DNA of 64,000 nucleotides from Paenibacillus taihuensis (GTDB taxonomy: Bacteria; Bacillota; Bacilli; Paenibacillales; Paenibacillaceae). Where the stretch lies: assembly GCF_003386535.1 (NCBI RefSeq), contig NZ_QTTN01000021.1, positions 1-64,000 of the forward strand, read 5' to 3'. The notes beneath the pieces were generated by a model, which made no database searches, was not told the DNA's origin, and saw nothing but the letters and a program-made list of their open reading frames with translations. Below are positions 53,370 through 62,034 of the stretch, in pieces; the first letter of the stretch is position 1; each line of letters opens with the position of its first letter. The position numbers and the translations under genes were made by a program.

Positions 53370-53399
53370 TTTACATATTCGCCGCTCATTCAATACAAT
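53370..53399 (+). promoter_or_regulatory. Promoter of the hybrid kinase gene
   Basis: TTTACA (53370-53375) and TACAAT (53394-53399) with an 18-bp spacer, a good sigma-A-type promoter. Confidence 0.6.
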
Positions 53400-53456
53400 G
53401 GTGGAAAGTGAGGAAACTTCTTTCCTATGAATAAGCAGGGAGGGCGGAGCGAGCAA

Positions 53457-56400
53457 ATGACCAGCCATCGCACGACTGGATTGAAACGAACGATTCTACT
53501 AGCTCTTTTCGCGCTCATTATGATGTTCATTACGGCAGCACCTTATAGCTGCGCAGCTGAAGCGGCGCCGCTGGCAACGGACCATAAAGTACTTATCCTT
53601 CATTCGGCGGCACCGGATTATCCGACGACGAAGCTGTTCGCGGATGCGTTCTCAAGCGAACTTAAAGCGCATGCTGATGTGACGATATTTCAAGATTATT
53701 TGGATTTGACCAGATACGGCTCGCGGCCAGGTTATGAAGATACGATTAAGTCGCTTCTTAAGCAGAAGTATGAACATAATCAGCCGGACTTAATTGCGAC
53801 GACAAGCTACGCCCTGCTGCCTTTTATGAAGGAATACGGTGAGAGCCTCTTTCCCGGCGTTCCTGTTATTTACACTTATAGCGAATTTGAGGGAGCCCTT
53901 CCGGATGCGATGCCTCCTCATTATTCCGGCGTTATCGGCGACTTCGAACTGTCTGGCACGATCGATCTCATTCTGAAGACGAGACCGCGGACAGATAAAA
54001 TTTATATCGTCATCGGCAGTTCATCTAACGAACAAAGAGCAATTCAAATGGCTAAGGCGGAAACAAGCTTATACAGGAATAAGGTAATGTTTGAATATAT
54101 GAATGGCTTGGCGTATCCGCAGGTGCTCGATAAGCTGCGGCGAGCAGTTGGCGAGCATGCGGCAGTCCTGTATGTTTTTCTGTTCAAGGATCAGACAGGC
54201 AGGTCGTATATTCCCGCCGATGTTGTGAAGCAGATTCTGGATACGGTACATATGCCTGTCTATTCACCTTTCGCCCAATTCATGGGGAACGGGATTGTCG
54301 GCGGGGCGTTGCACAGCTTCACCAATCTTGGCGTGACAGCTGCTCAGCGAGCCGAGATCATTCTCTCAGGGGAACAATCGCAAGAGGTGAAGACGGTTTT
54401 TAGCGAAGCGAATTCAGTCCAGGTCGATTGGAGAACGCTTGCAAATTGGGGCATCAATGAGCGGGAGCTACCGAGAGACATCGAGATTCTATATAGAAAT
54501 CCGACCATGTGGGAGCAGTATCGTTGGTACATTATCGGCGGGATCGCGCTTGCTGTCCTCGAACTTGTGCTCGTTATGGTGCTGCTCCTGACAAGGTCGC
54601 TTCGCGAGAGGGCGGAAGAAGCGCTTCGGGAACACAAGGATCATCTGGAGGAACTCATCGATGATCGAACGGAAGAGCTGGAGCTGAAGAATGTCCAGCT
54701 GATTGAAGCCAAGGAGATCGCGGAGAGCGCAAGCCGGGCGAAGGGCGAGTTTCTTGCCAATATGAGCCACGAAATTCGCACGCCGCTGAACGCGATCGTC
54801 GGTTACAACTATCTGCTGCAGAAGACGGCGTTGTCTGATAAGCAGCTCGATTATGTCGATATGACGATTCAATCGGCGAAAGGCTTGCTGACGATCATAA
54901 ATGACATTCTTGACTTCTCCAAAGTAGAAGCCAAGATGATTGCTCTCGAGTATATTGATTTCGATCTGTACGAGGTGCTGAGCAACATCTCGAATATGGT
55001 CAGCTTCAAGGCTTTTGACAAAGGGCTGCGCATGCGTATCGCAATCGACCACGGCGTGCCGCAAGTGCTGAACGGCGATCCGTTCCGACTGAATCAAGTG
55101 CTGCTCAACCTGGTCAATAACGCGGTCAAATTTACGGAGCATGGTGAAGTTTCAGTCGCCGTCAGCGTACTGGAGCACCAGGCGAAGAAGATCAAACTGC
55201 AGTTTAAAGTGACCGACACGGGCATCGGCATCTCGCAAGAGAAGCAGCTGCATCTGTTCAAGACATTCTCGCAAGGGGATATGAGCACGACCCGCAAGTA
55301 TGGCGGAACGGGATTAGGGCTTGTCATCAGCAAAAGTCTAGTCGAGCTCATGGGTGGTACGATCATGCTCGAGAGCGAGGTTGGAGCTGGCAGCTGCTTT
55401 ACGTTCAGCGCGATGTTCAAGGAAGGCGATTACGATCTATTCAAAGAAATCCGGCAGATGAATTCAACGTTCCTGCGCGTCCTGCTCGTATGTGAAGACA
55501 AGCAGATGCAGCTTGTCATGAAGCAGCAGCTGGAGCAGTTCCAGTACATTGTCACGATTGCTACTTCTGCGACGGAAGCGTTCGATAGCATTCATAAATA
55601 CGGCAGCTACGATTTGGTTCTTATGGATTGGAAGCTTAAAGACCATGATGGAACCGAAGTATTCAAGCAGATCTACGAAGCATTCCCGTTCTTGAAGAAG
55701 ACAATTGCACTTATTAGCGATACGCATAACTATGAATTGCAGCGGCATTTGGACGATACGGATCTGGACAAGGTGCTTCCTTATCCAATTAGCCAATCGC
55801 AGCTGTATAACGAAATTTCTTCGGTTATCAGGCAGAAGCCGATGGCGGTTGCGGGCAGCGCGGTACAAACGGAAGGGATGGAGAAGTTTGCCATGCTGAA
55901 CGCCGCGCGTGTATTGCTCGTTGAAGATAACGAGATAAATCAGCATGTCGCGAGGTCGATTCTTGAAGAGACCGGCGTCATGGTCGACATCGCGGAGAAC
56001 GGGCTGCAGGCCGTGGAGAAAACAGCAGCGGACCATTTCGATGCGATTCTGATGGATGTGCAAATGCCGATTATGGATGGCTACGAGGCAACTCGGAAGA
56101 TTAGGGAAGCGGAGCATGCTGCGGCAACCGAACACCGCATTCCCATTATTGCAATGACGGCTGACGCGATGAAAGGCGTTCACGATAAAGTGCTCGAAGC
56201 AGGCATGGACGGTTACATTACGAAGCCGTTTGAGCCGATTGAATTGTTCGTTATGCTGCAGAAGCTTATTCTGCAATCGAAGACGGCGGTTGTGCCAGCT
56301 CCGGTACAGCAGCAACTGACTGGCGAAGTACGGCCATTGCCGGACCAGCTTCCAGGGCTGGATATTAGCGGGTTCCTTGAACGTTATCGCATGAAGCCGG

Positions 56401-56681
56401 AATCGTACCGGCATATTCTAAGCCAGTTCGCGGCGAAATCGACGGGAGCAGTGAAGGACATCGCTGCTGCATTCTCGTGCGGGGATATCGATCGAGCGCG
56501 GTTCCTGACACACACGTTAAAAGGCGTTGCGGCCAACATTGGCGCAAATCCGCTGCATCAGGCGGCGCTTAGGCTGGAGACAATGATTCACGAAGGCAAA
56601 TATGCGAAGCTTGAGGTTGTACTGGATACGCTAGAGGAACGGCTTAAGGAAGTGCTCGACTCAATCGCAAGTTTGCAGTAA
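53457..56681 (+). CDS. Hybrid sensor kinase with ABC-substrate-binding-like sensor, two receivers and HPt
   Basis: 1074 residues from ATG 53457 (GGAGGG upstream; an alternative ATG at 53427). After the signal peptide, an extracellular domain (about 45-340) resembles the ABC_sub_bind family (HKVLILHSAAPDYPTTKLF, GVPVIYTYSEFEGAL). Then one membrane helix (about 356-380), a coiled coil, HisKA with ANMSHEIRTPLNAIVGY (about 434), and HATPase with NLVNNAVKFTEHG and YGGTGLGLVISK. Receiver 1 (about 675-790) keeps the Asp in LMDWKLK but lacks the usual Lys (LPYPIS). Receiver 2 (about 817-935) is complete (LMDVQMP, ITKPFEP). The HPt domain near the end has HTLKGVAANIG. A full multistep phosphorelay in one protein; the output partner is not encoded next to it. 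Confidence 0.93.
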   Translation: MTSHRTTGLKRTILLALFALIMMFITAAPYSCAAEAAPLATDHKVLILHSAAPDYPTTKLFADAFSSELKAHADVTIFQDYLDLTRYGSRPGYEDTIKSLLKQKYEHNQPDLIATTSYALLPFMKEYGESLFPGVPVIYTYSEFEGALPDAMPPHYSGVIGDFELSGTIDLILKTRPRTDKIYIVIGSSSNEQRAIQMAKAETSLYRNKVMFEYMNGLAYPQVLDKLRRAVGEHAAVLYVFLFKDQTGRSYIPADVVKQILDTVHMPVYSPFAQFMGNGIVGGALHSFTNLGVTAAQRAEIILSGEQSQEVKTVFSEANSVQVDWRTLANWGINERELPRDIEILYRNPTMWEQYRWYIIGGIALAVLELVLVMVLLLTRSLRERAEEALREHKDHLEELIDDRTEELELKNVQLIEAKEIAESASRAKGEFLANMSHEIRTPLNAIVGYNYLLQKTALSDKQLDYVDMTIQSAKGLLTIINDILDFSKVEAKMIALEYIDFDLYEVLSNISNMVSFKAFDKGLRMRIAIDHGVPQVLNGDPFRLNQVLLNLVNNAVKFTEHGEVSVAVSVLEHQAKKIKLQFKVTDTGIGISQEKQLHLFKTFSQGDMSTTRKYGGTGLGLVISKSLVELMGGTIMLESEVGAGSCFTFSAMFKEGDYDLFKEIRQMNSTFLRVLLVCEDKQMQLVMKQQLEQFQYIVTIATSATEAFDSIHKYGSYDLVLMDWKLKDHDGTEVFKQIYEAFPFLKKTIALISDTHNYELQRHLDDTDLDKVLPYPISQSQLYNEISSVIRQKPMAVAGSAVQTEGMEKFAMLNAARVLLVEDNEINQHVARSILEETGVMVDIAENGLQAVEKTAADHFDAILMDVQMPIMDGYEATRKIREAEHAAATEHRIPIIAMTADAMKGVHDKVLEAGMDGYITKPFEPIELFVMLQKLILQSKTAVVPAPVQQQLTGEVRPLPDQLPGLDISGFLERYRMKPESYRHILSQFAAKSTGAVKDIAAAFSCGDIDRARFLTHTLKGVAANIGANPLHQAALRLETMIHEGKYAKLEVVLDTLEERLKEVLDSIASLQ

Positions 56682-56699
56682 AACTCCAATTGATTGATC

Positions 56700-56760
56700 G
56701 AAGAAGGCGGTTTTCCGTTGCTGCTCGTGGCAGCAAATAGCTGGAAAACCGCCTTCCTTA
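56700..56760. terminator. Bidirectional terminator after the hybrid kinase
   Basis: GAAGGCGGTTTTCC pairs with GGAAAACCGCCTTC; an inner stem TGCTGC/GCAGCA is also present. Confidence 0.9.
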
Positions 56761-56766
56761 TAAGGA

Positions 56767-57480
56767 CTATTTGGTTTGCTCCGTTTGTGGAGCCGTAACG
56801 ATCGTTTCCAGATGCGCTTGCAGATCGTCTGTGCAAATACCGCCATGATAGGCGATTACACGATCCAGCTCAAGCGCTTGGAATTTCGTGATGGATTGCA
56901 GCGCAGTCGTCTGATCAGGTGTAAATGCAGGATTAAACGATTGCAGTACGCCGTCTTGTGCCGTAAGAGCATCGCCGGCTATAAGCGTTTTGCTCGGGAT
57001 ATGGTACAAGGAAGTGTGATCCGGCGTATGTCCAGGAGAGAAAACAACCTTAATGCCGCCGGCATAAGGCAGTACATCTCCGTCATGCAGCACGACATCG
57101 ACGTGAACCGGTTCGGCGTGAGTCTTGCTTTTCACGAGCGGCACTTTGCCCGACAAGAACGGAACGGCGATTTCATGCGCAAGGATCTGCATTTGCTCGC
57201 CGAACAAGCGCGCAAGCTCCGGCAAGCTGCCGATATGGTCGCGGTCCTGATGCGTGATGATAATTTTCGTCAGCTTGTCAAACGGGACCGAAGCTTTCTC
57301 GAACGCTGCGCGGATAAGCTCCACTTGGCCGGGAAGACCCGTATCGACAAGAATAACTTCCTGCTCATCCCATAGTACAGTCGGATAGATGACGAATGGA
57401 TTCCCTTGAATGGACATGCTGACTTCGATGGCTTGAATGCCAAAGCTGGATTGCGTCACAATAAACACCGCCTTATTCAT
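56767..57480 (-). CDS. MBL-fold metallo-hydrolase
   Basis: About 237 residues. The metal motif is IITHQDRDHIGSLPEL, in which HxHxDH appears as HQDRDH, a variant known in this subgroup. Further ligands lie in FSPGHTPDHTSLY and LIAGDALTAQDG, and the final His in VIAYHGG. It belongs to the glyoxalase II-like/quorum-quenching-like group; the substrate is unknown. It starts at ATG 57480, or possibly upstream at 57498; neither has a strong ribosome site. Confidence 0.85.
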   Translation of the reverse strand: MNKAVFIVTQSSFGIQAIEVSMSIQGNPFVIYPTVLWDEQEVILVDTGLPGQVELIRAAFEKASVPFDKLTKIIITHQDRDHIGSLPELARLFGEQMQILAHEIAVPFLSGKVPLVKSKTHAEPVHVDVVLHDGDVLPYAGGIKVVFSPGHTPDHTSLYHIPSKTLIAGDALTAQDGVLQSFNPAFTPDQTTALQSITKFQALELDRVIAYHGGICTDDLQAHLETIVTAPQTEQTK

Positions 57481-57567
57481 CAAAGATATATACGACACTA
57501 TTATTCATCGGAAACTGCCTGATAGCAAGTTTTGGTCGATGGATTCACACAGAAAGGGAGGGTAACA

Positions 57568-58062
57568 TTGGTAAAAGACGTTGCCCTTAGTCTGTTTCTA
57601 TTAACCTTCTTCCTAATTCTTTCTAACTCGATTCTTCTATTGGTTTCGCACCGGTACGTAGCTGAATATCCGGAAAAAGCTGATTCTCGGCGTGGTATGC
57701 GGTATTCTGGGCATTCTGCTGCTGTACAACAGGGCCGCGTACAACAGCTTCGTCTTCGATGTGCGGTCGGTTGCGCTGCTGCTTGCCGTTCCTTTCGGCG
57801 GGCTGACCTCGAGCTTAACCGCAACATGCTCGAGGAGTGCACCTCTGATCTCATTCTTATGGACGTGCATATGCCGGAGATGGACGGGATTGAAGCGACG
57901 CATCGAATCCGCGAACGCGCCTGCTATGAGCATGTACCGATCAGAGCGGTCACCGCGAACGTGATGGAGTCGGATCACCTCACCTATTTGGCAGTGGGCA
58001 TGAACGGGATTATTACGAAGCCGTACGATGATGATTCAGGTCATAACGGAACAGCTGCATAA
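57568..58062 (+). pseudogene. Decayed hybrid signalling protein (5TM-LYT head joined to receiver tail)
   Basis: A TTG start (57568) after AAAGGGAGGG opens a membrane region, VKDVALSLFLLTFFLILSNSILLLVSHRY. The reading frame then shifts: the continuation KKLILGVVCGILGILLLYNRAAYNSFVFDVR reads in another frame, in the style of a 5TM-LYT sensor. After a large deletion, the original frame resumes with ILMDVHMPEMDGIEATHRIRE, clearly the second half of a receiver domain, ending TKPYDDD. It is a gene that lost its whole kinase core and has at least one frameshift. Confidence 0.78.
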
Positions 58063-58078
58063 AAAAATGCAGTAATAA

Positions 58079-58132
58079 AAAGAGGCTGTCCAGCATGCAT
58101 ACGATGGAGATGCGGCGGGCAGCCTTTTCTTC
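58079..58132 (+). terminator. Terminator after the hybrid remnant
   Basis: AGAGGCTGTCC pairs with GGGCAGCCT (long loop), then TTTTCTT. Confidence 0.7.
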
Positions 58133-58189
58133 GCTTTCACCAATAAACTCCTCCTGTCATGGGACGTCAATAAAATCGTGGATTTTTTG

Positions 58190-58216
58190 TCAAAAAAATG
58201 CGGATTTTGTCGATAA
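58190..58216 (+). promoter_or_regulatory. Sigma-D-like (motility) promoter candidate
   Basis: TCAA, 15 bp, GTCGATAA resembles the Bacillus sigma-D consensus TAAA-N15-GCCGATAT, 75 bp before a chemoreceptor-like gene. The match is partial. Confidence 0.4.
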
Positions 58217-58290
58217 ATCTTGATATACTCGTAGCACGGGATGATGGGGAGCCGCATGGCTCATGACAACAGTTGAGGGAAGTGTCCGCG

Positions 58291-60324
58291 ATGCATTCAT
58301 TGAAGAGCAAATTTATTCTAATCGCCGTAACCTTAGTTTTGGTTCCGCTTCTCATTACGAATCTATTTCAATACGTCATTGTGACGAGAGAATATGCTTC
58401 CACGATTGAGGAGAAGAACCAGGCAGTTGCTTCTTCCATAGCCTCCAGCGTGTCGTTCTATATCGACGGGGCATTTGACGTTGTGAGCGAAATCGCGGAC
58501 GAACCTGCAGTAACTTCATTCGATCGGCAAGTGCAGCGCTCGATACTGGAGCGGGCGGTACAGCGGAATCCGGAATTCGATCTGCTCTATATCCAAGGCA
58601 ATGACGGGATGCAGACGGCGCGCTCCGAAGGCGTTGTCGCGAACCGGAAGGACCGATGGTGGTTCAAACAGCTGCAGGCCAGTCAAACGAGCTTTGTCAG
58701 CAAATCCTATTACTCGCTGTTTACGAAACAACCGATCACTTCCATATTCGTTCCGATTGCCGATGGGAAAGGGACGATTATCGGTTCGATCGGCGCGGAT
58801 ATTCAGATGAATGAGCTGCAGGAGGTTGTCGAGCGCAATTCGTTCGGCAAGGGCAGCTACAGCTTCATTATAGACGGCGAAGGCGTGATCGTAGCCCACC
58901 CGAATAAGCAATATGTACAGGAGATGTACAATCTCAAGCAGCTCACGAAGACGGTTTGGCTGAAAGGCAAGAACGGTCAAGAGCTTACAGACGAGCAAGG
59001 CAATGAGCTGACAGAGGAGCAATCGATCGACCTTAGCCCAGAGCTGAGCATATTGGCGAAGCGGGCGCTGAAGGGCGAGACGGGAACCGGAAGCTATGCG
59101 GATAGCAGCAAGGAGCGCTTCGTTGCGGCGTTCAAGCCGGTTAAGCTGCCAGGCTCCTCGGAGCGCTGGGCAGTCATTTCGGTGCAGGATGAGCAGAAGG
59201 CGTATGCATTCGTCTACGATATTCAGAAGAAAGTGCTCTGGCTGTCTCTCGTGCTCGCAGTCTCTGCCAGCCTGGCCATCTGGTTCTCATCTTCACTGCT
59301 TATTCACCCGATTCTTGGCCTTGTCCGTTTCATGGAGAAGGCGGCGCACGGAGATCTGACGCATCGCTCGCAGTACAAGTCGAAGGATGAGATCGGCCAG
59401 CTGACAGCGAGCTACAATGAGATGATGGATCGCATCGGGAGCAGCTTGAAGGATATTAAAGCGGCCTTCTCTCGCGTATTCTCCGCGTCCAATGTGCTTG
59501 CGGAAACGACGCAGGAGACATCACAATCCGTTACGGAAGTGGCAAATTCGATCATTGAAGTCGCGGAAAGCGCAGATGAGCAATCCAAAATGATGCAAGA
59601 CGGAGTTCAAGTTACCGAGGAGCTGCGTGCCGTGCTCAGACAAGCTTGCGATGGGCTGAAGATGGCTTGTTCGGCTGCTGAGGAGACGGTCGCCTCCTAT
59701 GAAGAGAGTGCTGCGGCAGTACAATCGTTCATGGAGCAGCAAGTCTTGCGCCGAGATGCTGATGACGAGGCAGCTGACGCTTTGGGGTCTATATCCCGGA
59801 AGGCATCGCTTGTACATCATAGGATGAAGGAATTCACAGACCTCGCACATGATGCGGCGCAGGCTGCGCTTGGCGAGGAAGCTGCAGACACAGCGCTCCG
59901 AAGGGTGGCGGCTCATGCGCTCCATGCCAGTCGCGGTATGCAGGGGCTGGTGGAAGAGATGAATGATGAGCTAAACGAGCTTCAGCGCCGGATGCTTGCT
60001 GCAAGCGCCGAAGCCTCGGAGCATGCGGAAGCAGCGAATATGCGCAGCAATTTCGAGCAGCTAGCTGCCGGCTTGGAGCCAATCCGCAGCCAAATGATCA
60101 GCGCCTCAGTCAAGCTTGGACAAGCGGGCGACAAGTGCGGGCAGTTGTCTGCTATGATTGCGGGCATCGCCACCGTTTCCCATAGAGCATCGGATACGGC
60201 CAAATCGATCAGCGCTGAAACGCAGCAGCAGGCTGCCGCGATGGACGAAATCAGTCATTTGAGCGATTCTCTGAACAACAGCGCGACGCTCGTCGCCGAA
60301 CGAATAAGATCGTTCCGTATTTAG
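58291..60324 (+). CDS. Chemoreceptor-like membrane protein without the canonical signalling tip
   Basis: 677 residues from ATG 58291. Membrane helices lie at about 9-31 and 313-335 around a dCache sensor (NRKDRWWFKQLQ, GSIGADIQMNELQEVV). HAMP is at about 336-388 and is followed by a roughly 290-residue helical domain. That domain keeps chemoreceptor-like ends (SQSVTEVANSIIEVAESADEQS and QQAAAMDEISHLSDSLNN). The central tip, normally [18 protein letters not shown], is replaced by Ala/Glu-rich helices with no similarity to it. CheA/CheW binding is therefore unlikely. It is encoded 27 bp before a diguanylate cyclase and probably shares its transcript. Confidence 0.85.
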   Translation: MHSLKSKFILIAVTLVLVPLLITNLFQYVIVTREYASTIEEKNQAVASSIASSVSFYIDGAFDVVSEIADEPAVTSFDRQVQRSILERAVQRNPEFDLLYIQGNDGMQTARSEGVVANRKDRWWFKQLQASQTSFVSKSYYSLFTKQPITSIFVPIADGKGTIIGSIGADIQMNELQEVVERNSFGKGSYSFIIDGEGVIVAHPNKQYVQEMYNLKQLTKTVWLKGKNGQELTDEQGNELTEEQSIDLSPELSILAKRALKGETGTGSYADSSKERFVAAFKPVKLPGSSERWAVISVQDEQKAYAFVYDIQKKVLWLSLVLAVSASLAIWFSSSLLIHPILGLVRFMEKAAHGDLTHRSQYKSKDEIGQLTASYNEMMDRIGSSLKDIKAAFSRVFSASNVLAETTQETSQSVTEVANSIIEVAESADEQSKMMQDGVQVTEELRAVLRQACDGLKMACSAAEETVASYEESAAAVQSFMEQQVLRRDADDEAADALGSISRKASLVHHRMKEFTDLAHDAAQAALGEEAADTALRRVAAHALHASRGMQGLVEEMNDELNELQRRMLAASAEASEHAEAANMRSNFEQLAAGLEPIRSQMISASVKLGQAGDKCGQLSAMIAGIATVSHRASDTAKSISAETQQQAAAMDEISHLSDSLNNSATLVAERIRSFRI

Positions 60325-60351
60325 CCGTGCTTGGGGGAGAGGAGGGAGGTC

Positions 60352-61899
60352 ATGAATGGTTTTTCGTTGCGCGGATGGGTCATTTCACTTCTGATTGGAT
60401 TCATGGCTATCCTGGTATGCGGTATCATTGCGATCAGCTATTTCGTCTTCTTAAGCCAGCAGGAGCAGAAAGCACTCCAAACGAATGCGGAGATTGCTAG
60501 AAAGCTTGCAGACACGATGGATATCACATTAGCTGAAATGCAGCGCCAATTGAAAGCGATGGCAGCCAGAGTAGCAATCAATGCCGATCATACAAACCGA
60601 ATTGAGCAGACGTTCTCCTTGCAGGAACAGAGCAATTTCTTCAATTCTGCCGCATACGCCGACGAGAACGGGCACTACGTGGCGAGCTATCCGAACATAA
60701 ACATCGTGGGGAAGAAATCGTCCTTGAACGATGGTGCTTATAATTTGAGAGAGCCGTTTATTTCGCCGCCGTTCAGGGCGATAACAGGCAGGCTGGTCGT
60801 CGTCATGTCGGTTCCGGTCGTCAGTGATGACCGGAAGTTCCATGGGAATCTGATCGGCACCATCTATCTGGAGGGAGACAATATTTTCTCCCGTATGATT
60901 GGAGAGCAGAGCGGTGACGCAGATGCTACCTATCGCGTCATCGATAATGACGGGTATTTGCTGTACGATCCCGATCATGACCGTGTCGGGACCGATTCCC
61001 GGCAAGACAGCATTGCGCATCATTTTCTGGAGGGAGAAAGCGGGAGCGAGCGTGCTGTTCTAGCGGATGGTACGCACACGCTTGCGGGCTATGCTTCCAT
61101 CACATCAACCGGCTGGGGAGTAACGTTGCAAACGCCCGATTCGGCGATCAAAGCATCGGCATTGGCGGGGGCATGGAGGTTGTTCTTATTTACCTTGCCT
61201 GTGCTCGTCAGCTTGCTTCTGCTTGCTAGATTCATAATTATCAAGCTATTCACCCCGCTCAAACAACTAGCGGCATACTCTTACTCGCTATCCGACGATG
61301 ACGCTGTACTGGATTCCATTCAAACCATTCCAGCTTGGTATACGGAAATTGATCAAGTGAAAAGAACGATTGGTTATTATGCGGCCGCCCTTGAGCACGA
61401 AGTGTCCGAGCTGAAGAAGGAATCATTGACCGATAAGCTGACAGGCCTAGCGAACCGCAGACATATTGATCAAGTGATGCAGCAGTGGGTGGATCAAGGG
61501 AGAGCATTTGCCATCGCGATTCTCGATATTGATCATTTCAAGAAATTCAACGACCAATATGGGCACAGTCTTGGTGACAAAGCACTGCGCCGCGTTGCGG
61601 AAACACTGCAGCATATCGCAAGGGAAGAGGACCTATGTGGTCGTTACGGCGGCGAAGAGTTTATTATATTGCTCCCAGAGGCTGATACGGATACGGCGTC
61701 CATAGTGCTCGAGCAGCTTCACGCAGCGCTTAAGGAGACTCCAGTTGTTTCCGGCCGGCATGTTACCGTGTCGATCGGAGTTGGCCATTATCCGGAGCAT
61801 GCTCGGACGCCTAAGGCGCTGTATGCGCTCACGGACGCCGCATTGTATCAAGCGAAGCACGAGGGACGTAACCGAACCGTGCAAATTGCCCAAAACTAA
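60352..61899 (+). CDS. Membrane diguanylate cyclase (dCache-GGDEF)
   Basis: 515 residues from ATG 60352 (GGAGGGAGG upstream). Helices are at about 9-31 and 273-295 with a dCache-type sensor between (NSAAYADENGHYVASYPN). No full HAMP is obvious; a short linker leads to GGDEF (about 363-515) with LANRRHIDQVM, metal-binding ILDIDHFKKFNDQYGHSLGD and active-site RYGGEEF. The inhibitory site REED lies five residues before GGEEF, so product inhibition is expected. Likely co-transcribed with the preceding chemoreceptor-like protein. Confidence 0.93.
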   Translation: MNGFSLRGWVISLLIGFMAILVCGIIAISYFVFLSQQEQKALQTNAEIARKLADTMDITLAEMQRQLKAMAARVAINADHTNRIEQTFSLQEQSNFFNSAAYADENGHYVASYPNINIVGKKSSLNDGAYNLREPFISPPFRAITGRLVVVMSVPVVSDDRKFHGNLIGTIYLEGDNIFSRMIGEQSGDADATYRVIDNDGYLLYDPDHDRVGTDSRQDSIAHHFLEGESGSERAVLADGTHTLAGYASITSTGWGVTLQTPDSAIKASALAGAWRLFLFTLPVLVSLLLLARFIIIKLFTPLKQLAAYSYSLSDDDAVLDSIQTIPAWYTEIDQVKRTIGYYAAALEHEVSELKKESLTDKLTGLANRRHIDQVMQQWVDQGRAFAIAILDIDHFKKFNDQYGHSLGDKALRRVAETLQHIAREEDLCGRYGGEEFIILLPEADTDTASIVLEQLHAALKETPVVSGRHVTVSIGVGHYPEHARTPKALYALTDAALYQAKHEGRNRTVQIAQN

Positions 61900-61956
61900 C
61901 CATCTTTGCTGGATTGGCAGCAGGGTTACTAACAAAAATTTAACGATTAATTGTCA

Positions 61957-61983
61957 ACTTTCTTAACAAGTACCTCCTATACT
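61957..61983 (+). promoter_or_regulatory. Shared signalling-gene promoter motif, copy 2
   Basis: ACTTTCTTAACA (61957-61968), nine bases, TATACT (61978-61983), 51 bp before the GAF-PAS-GGDEF start codon. Confidence 0.5.
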
Positions 61984-62034
61984 GAAGCTGATCTAACTCT
62001 ATTTTGAACAGCGTCGAACAACTTGGAGGTTAAA

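Noticed and set aside
53254-53456. c-di-GMP riboswitch before one of the signalling genes
   Set aside because: I looked for the GGACGCAAAGCC-type core in all leaders of signalling genes in the window and saw none.
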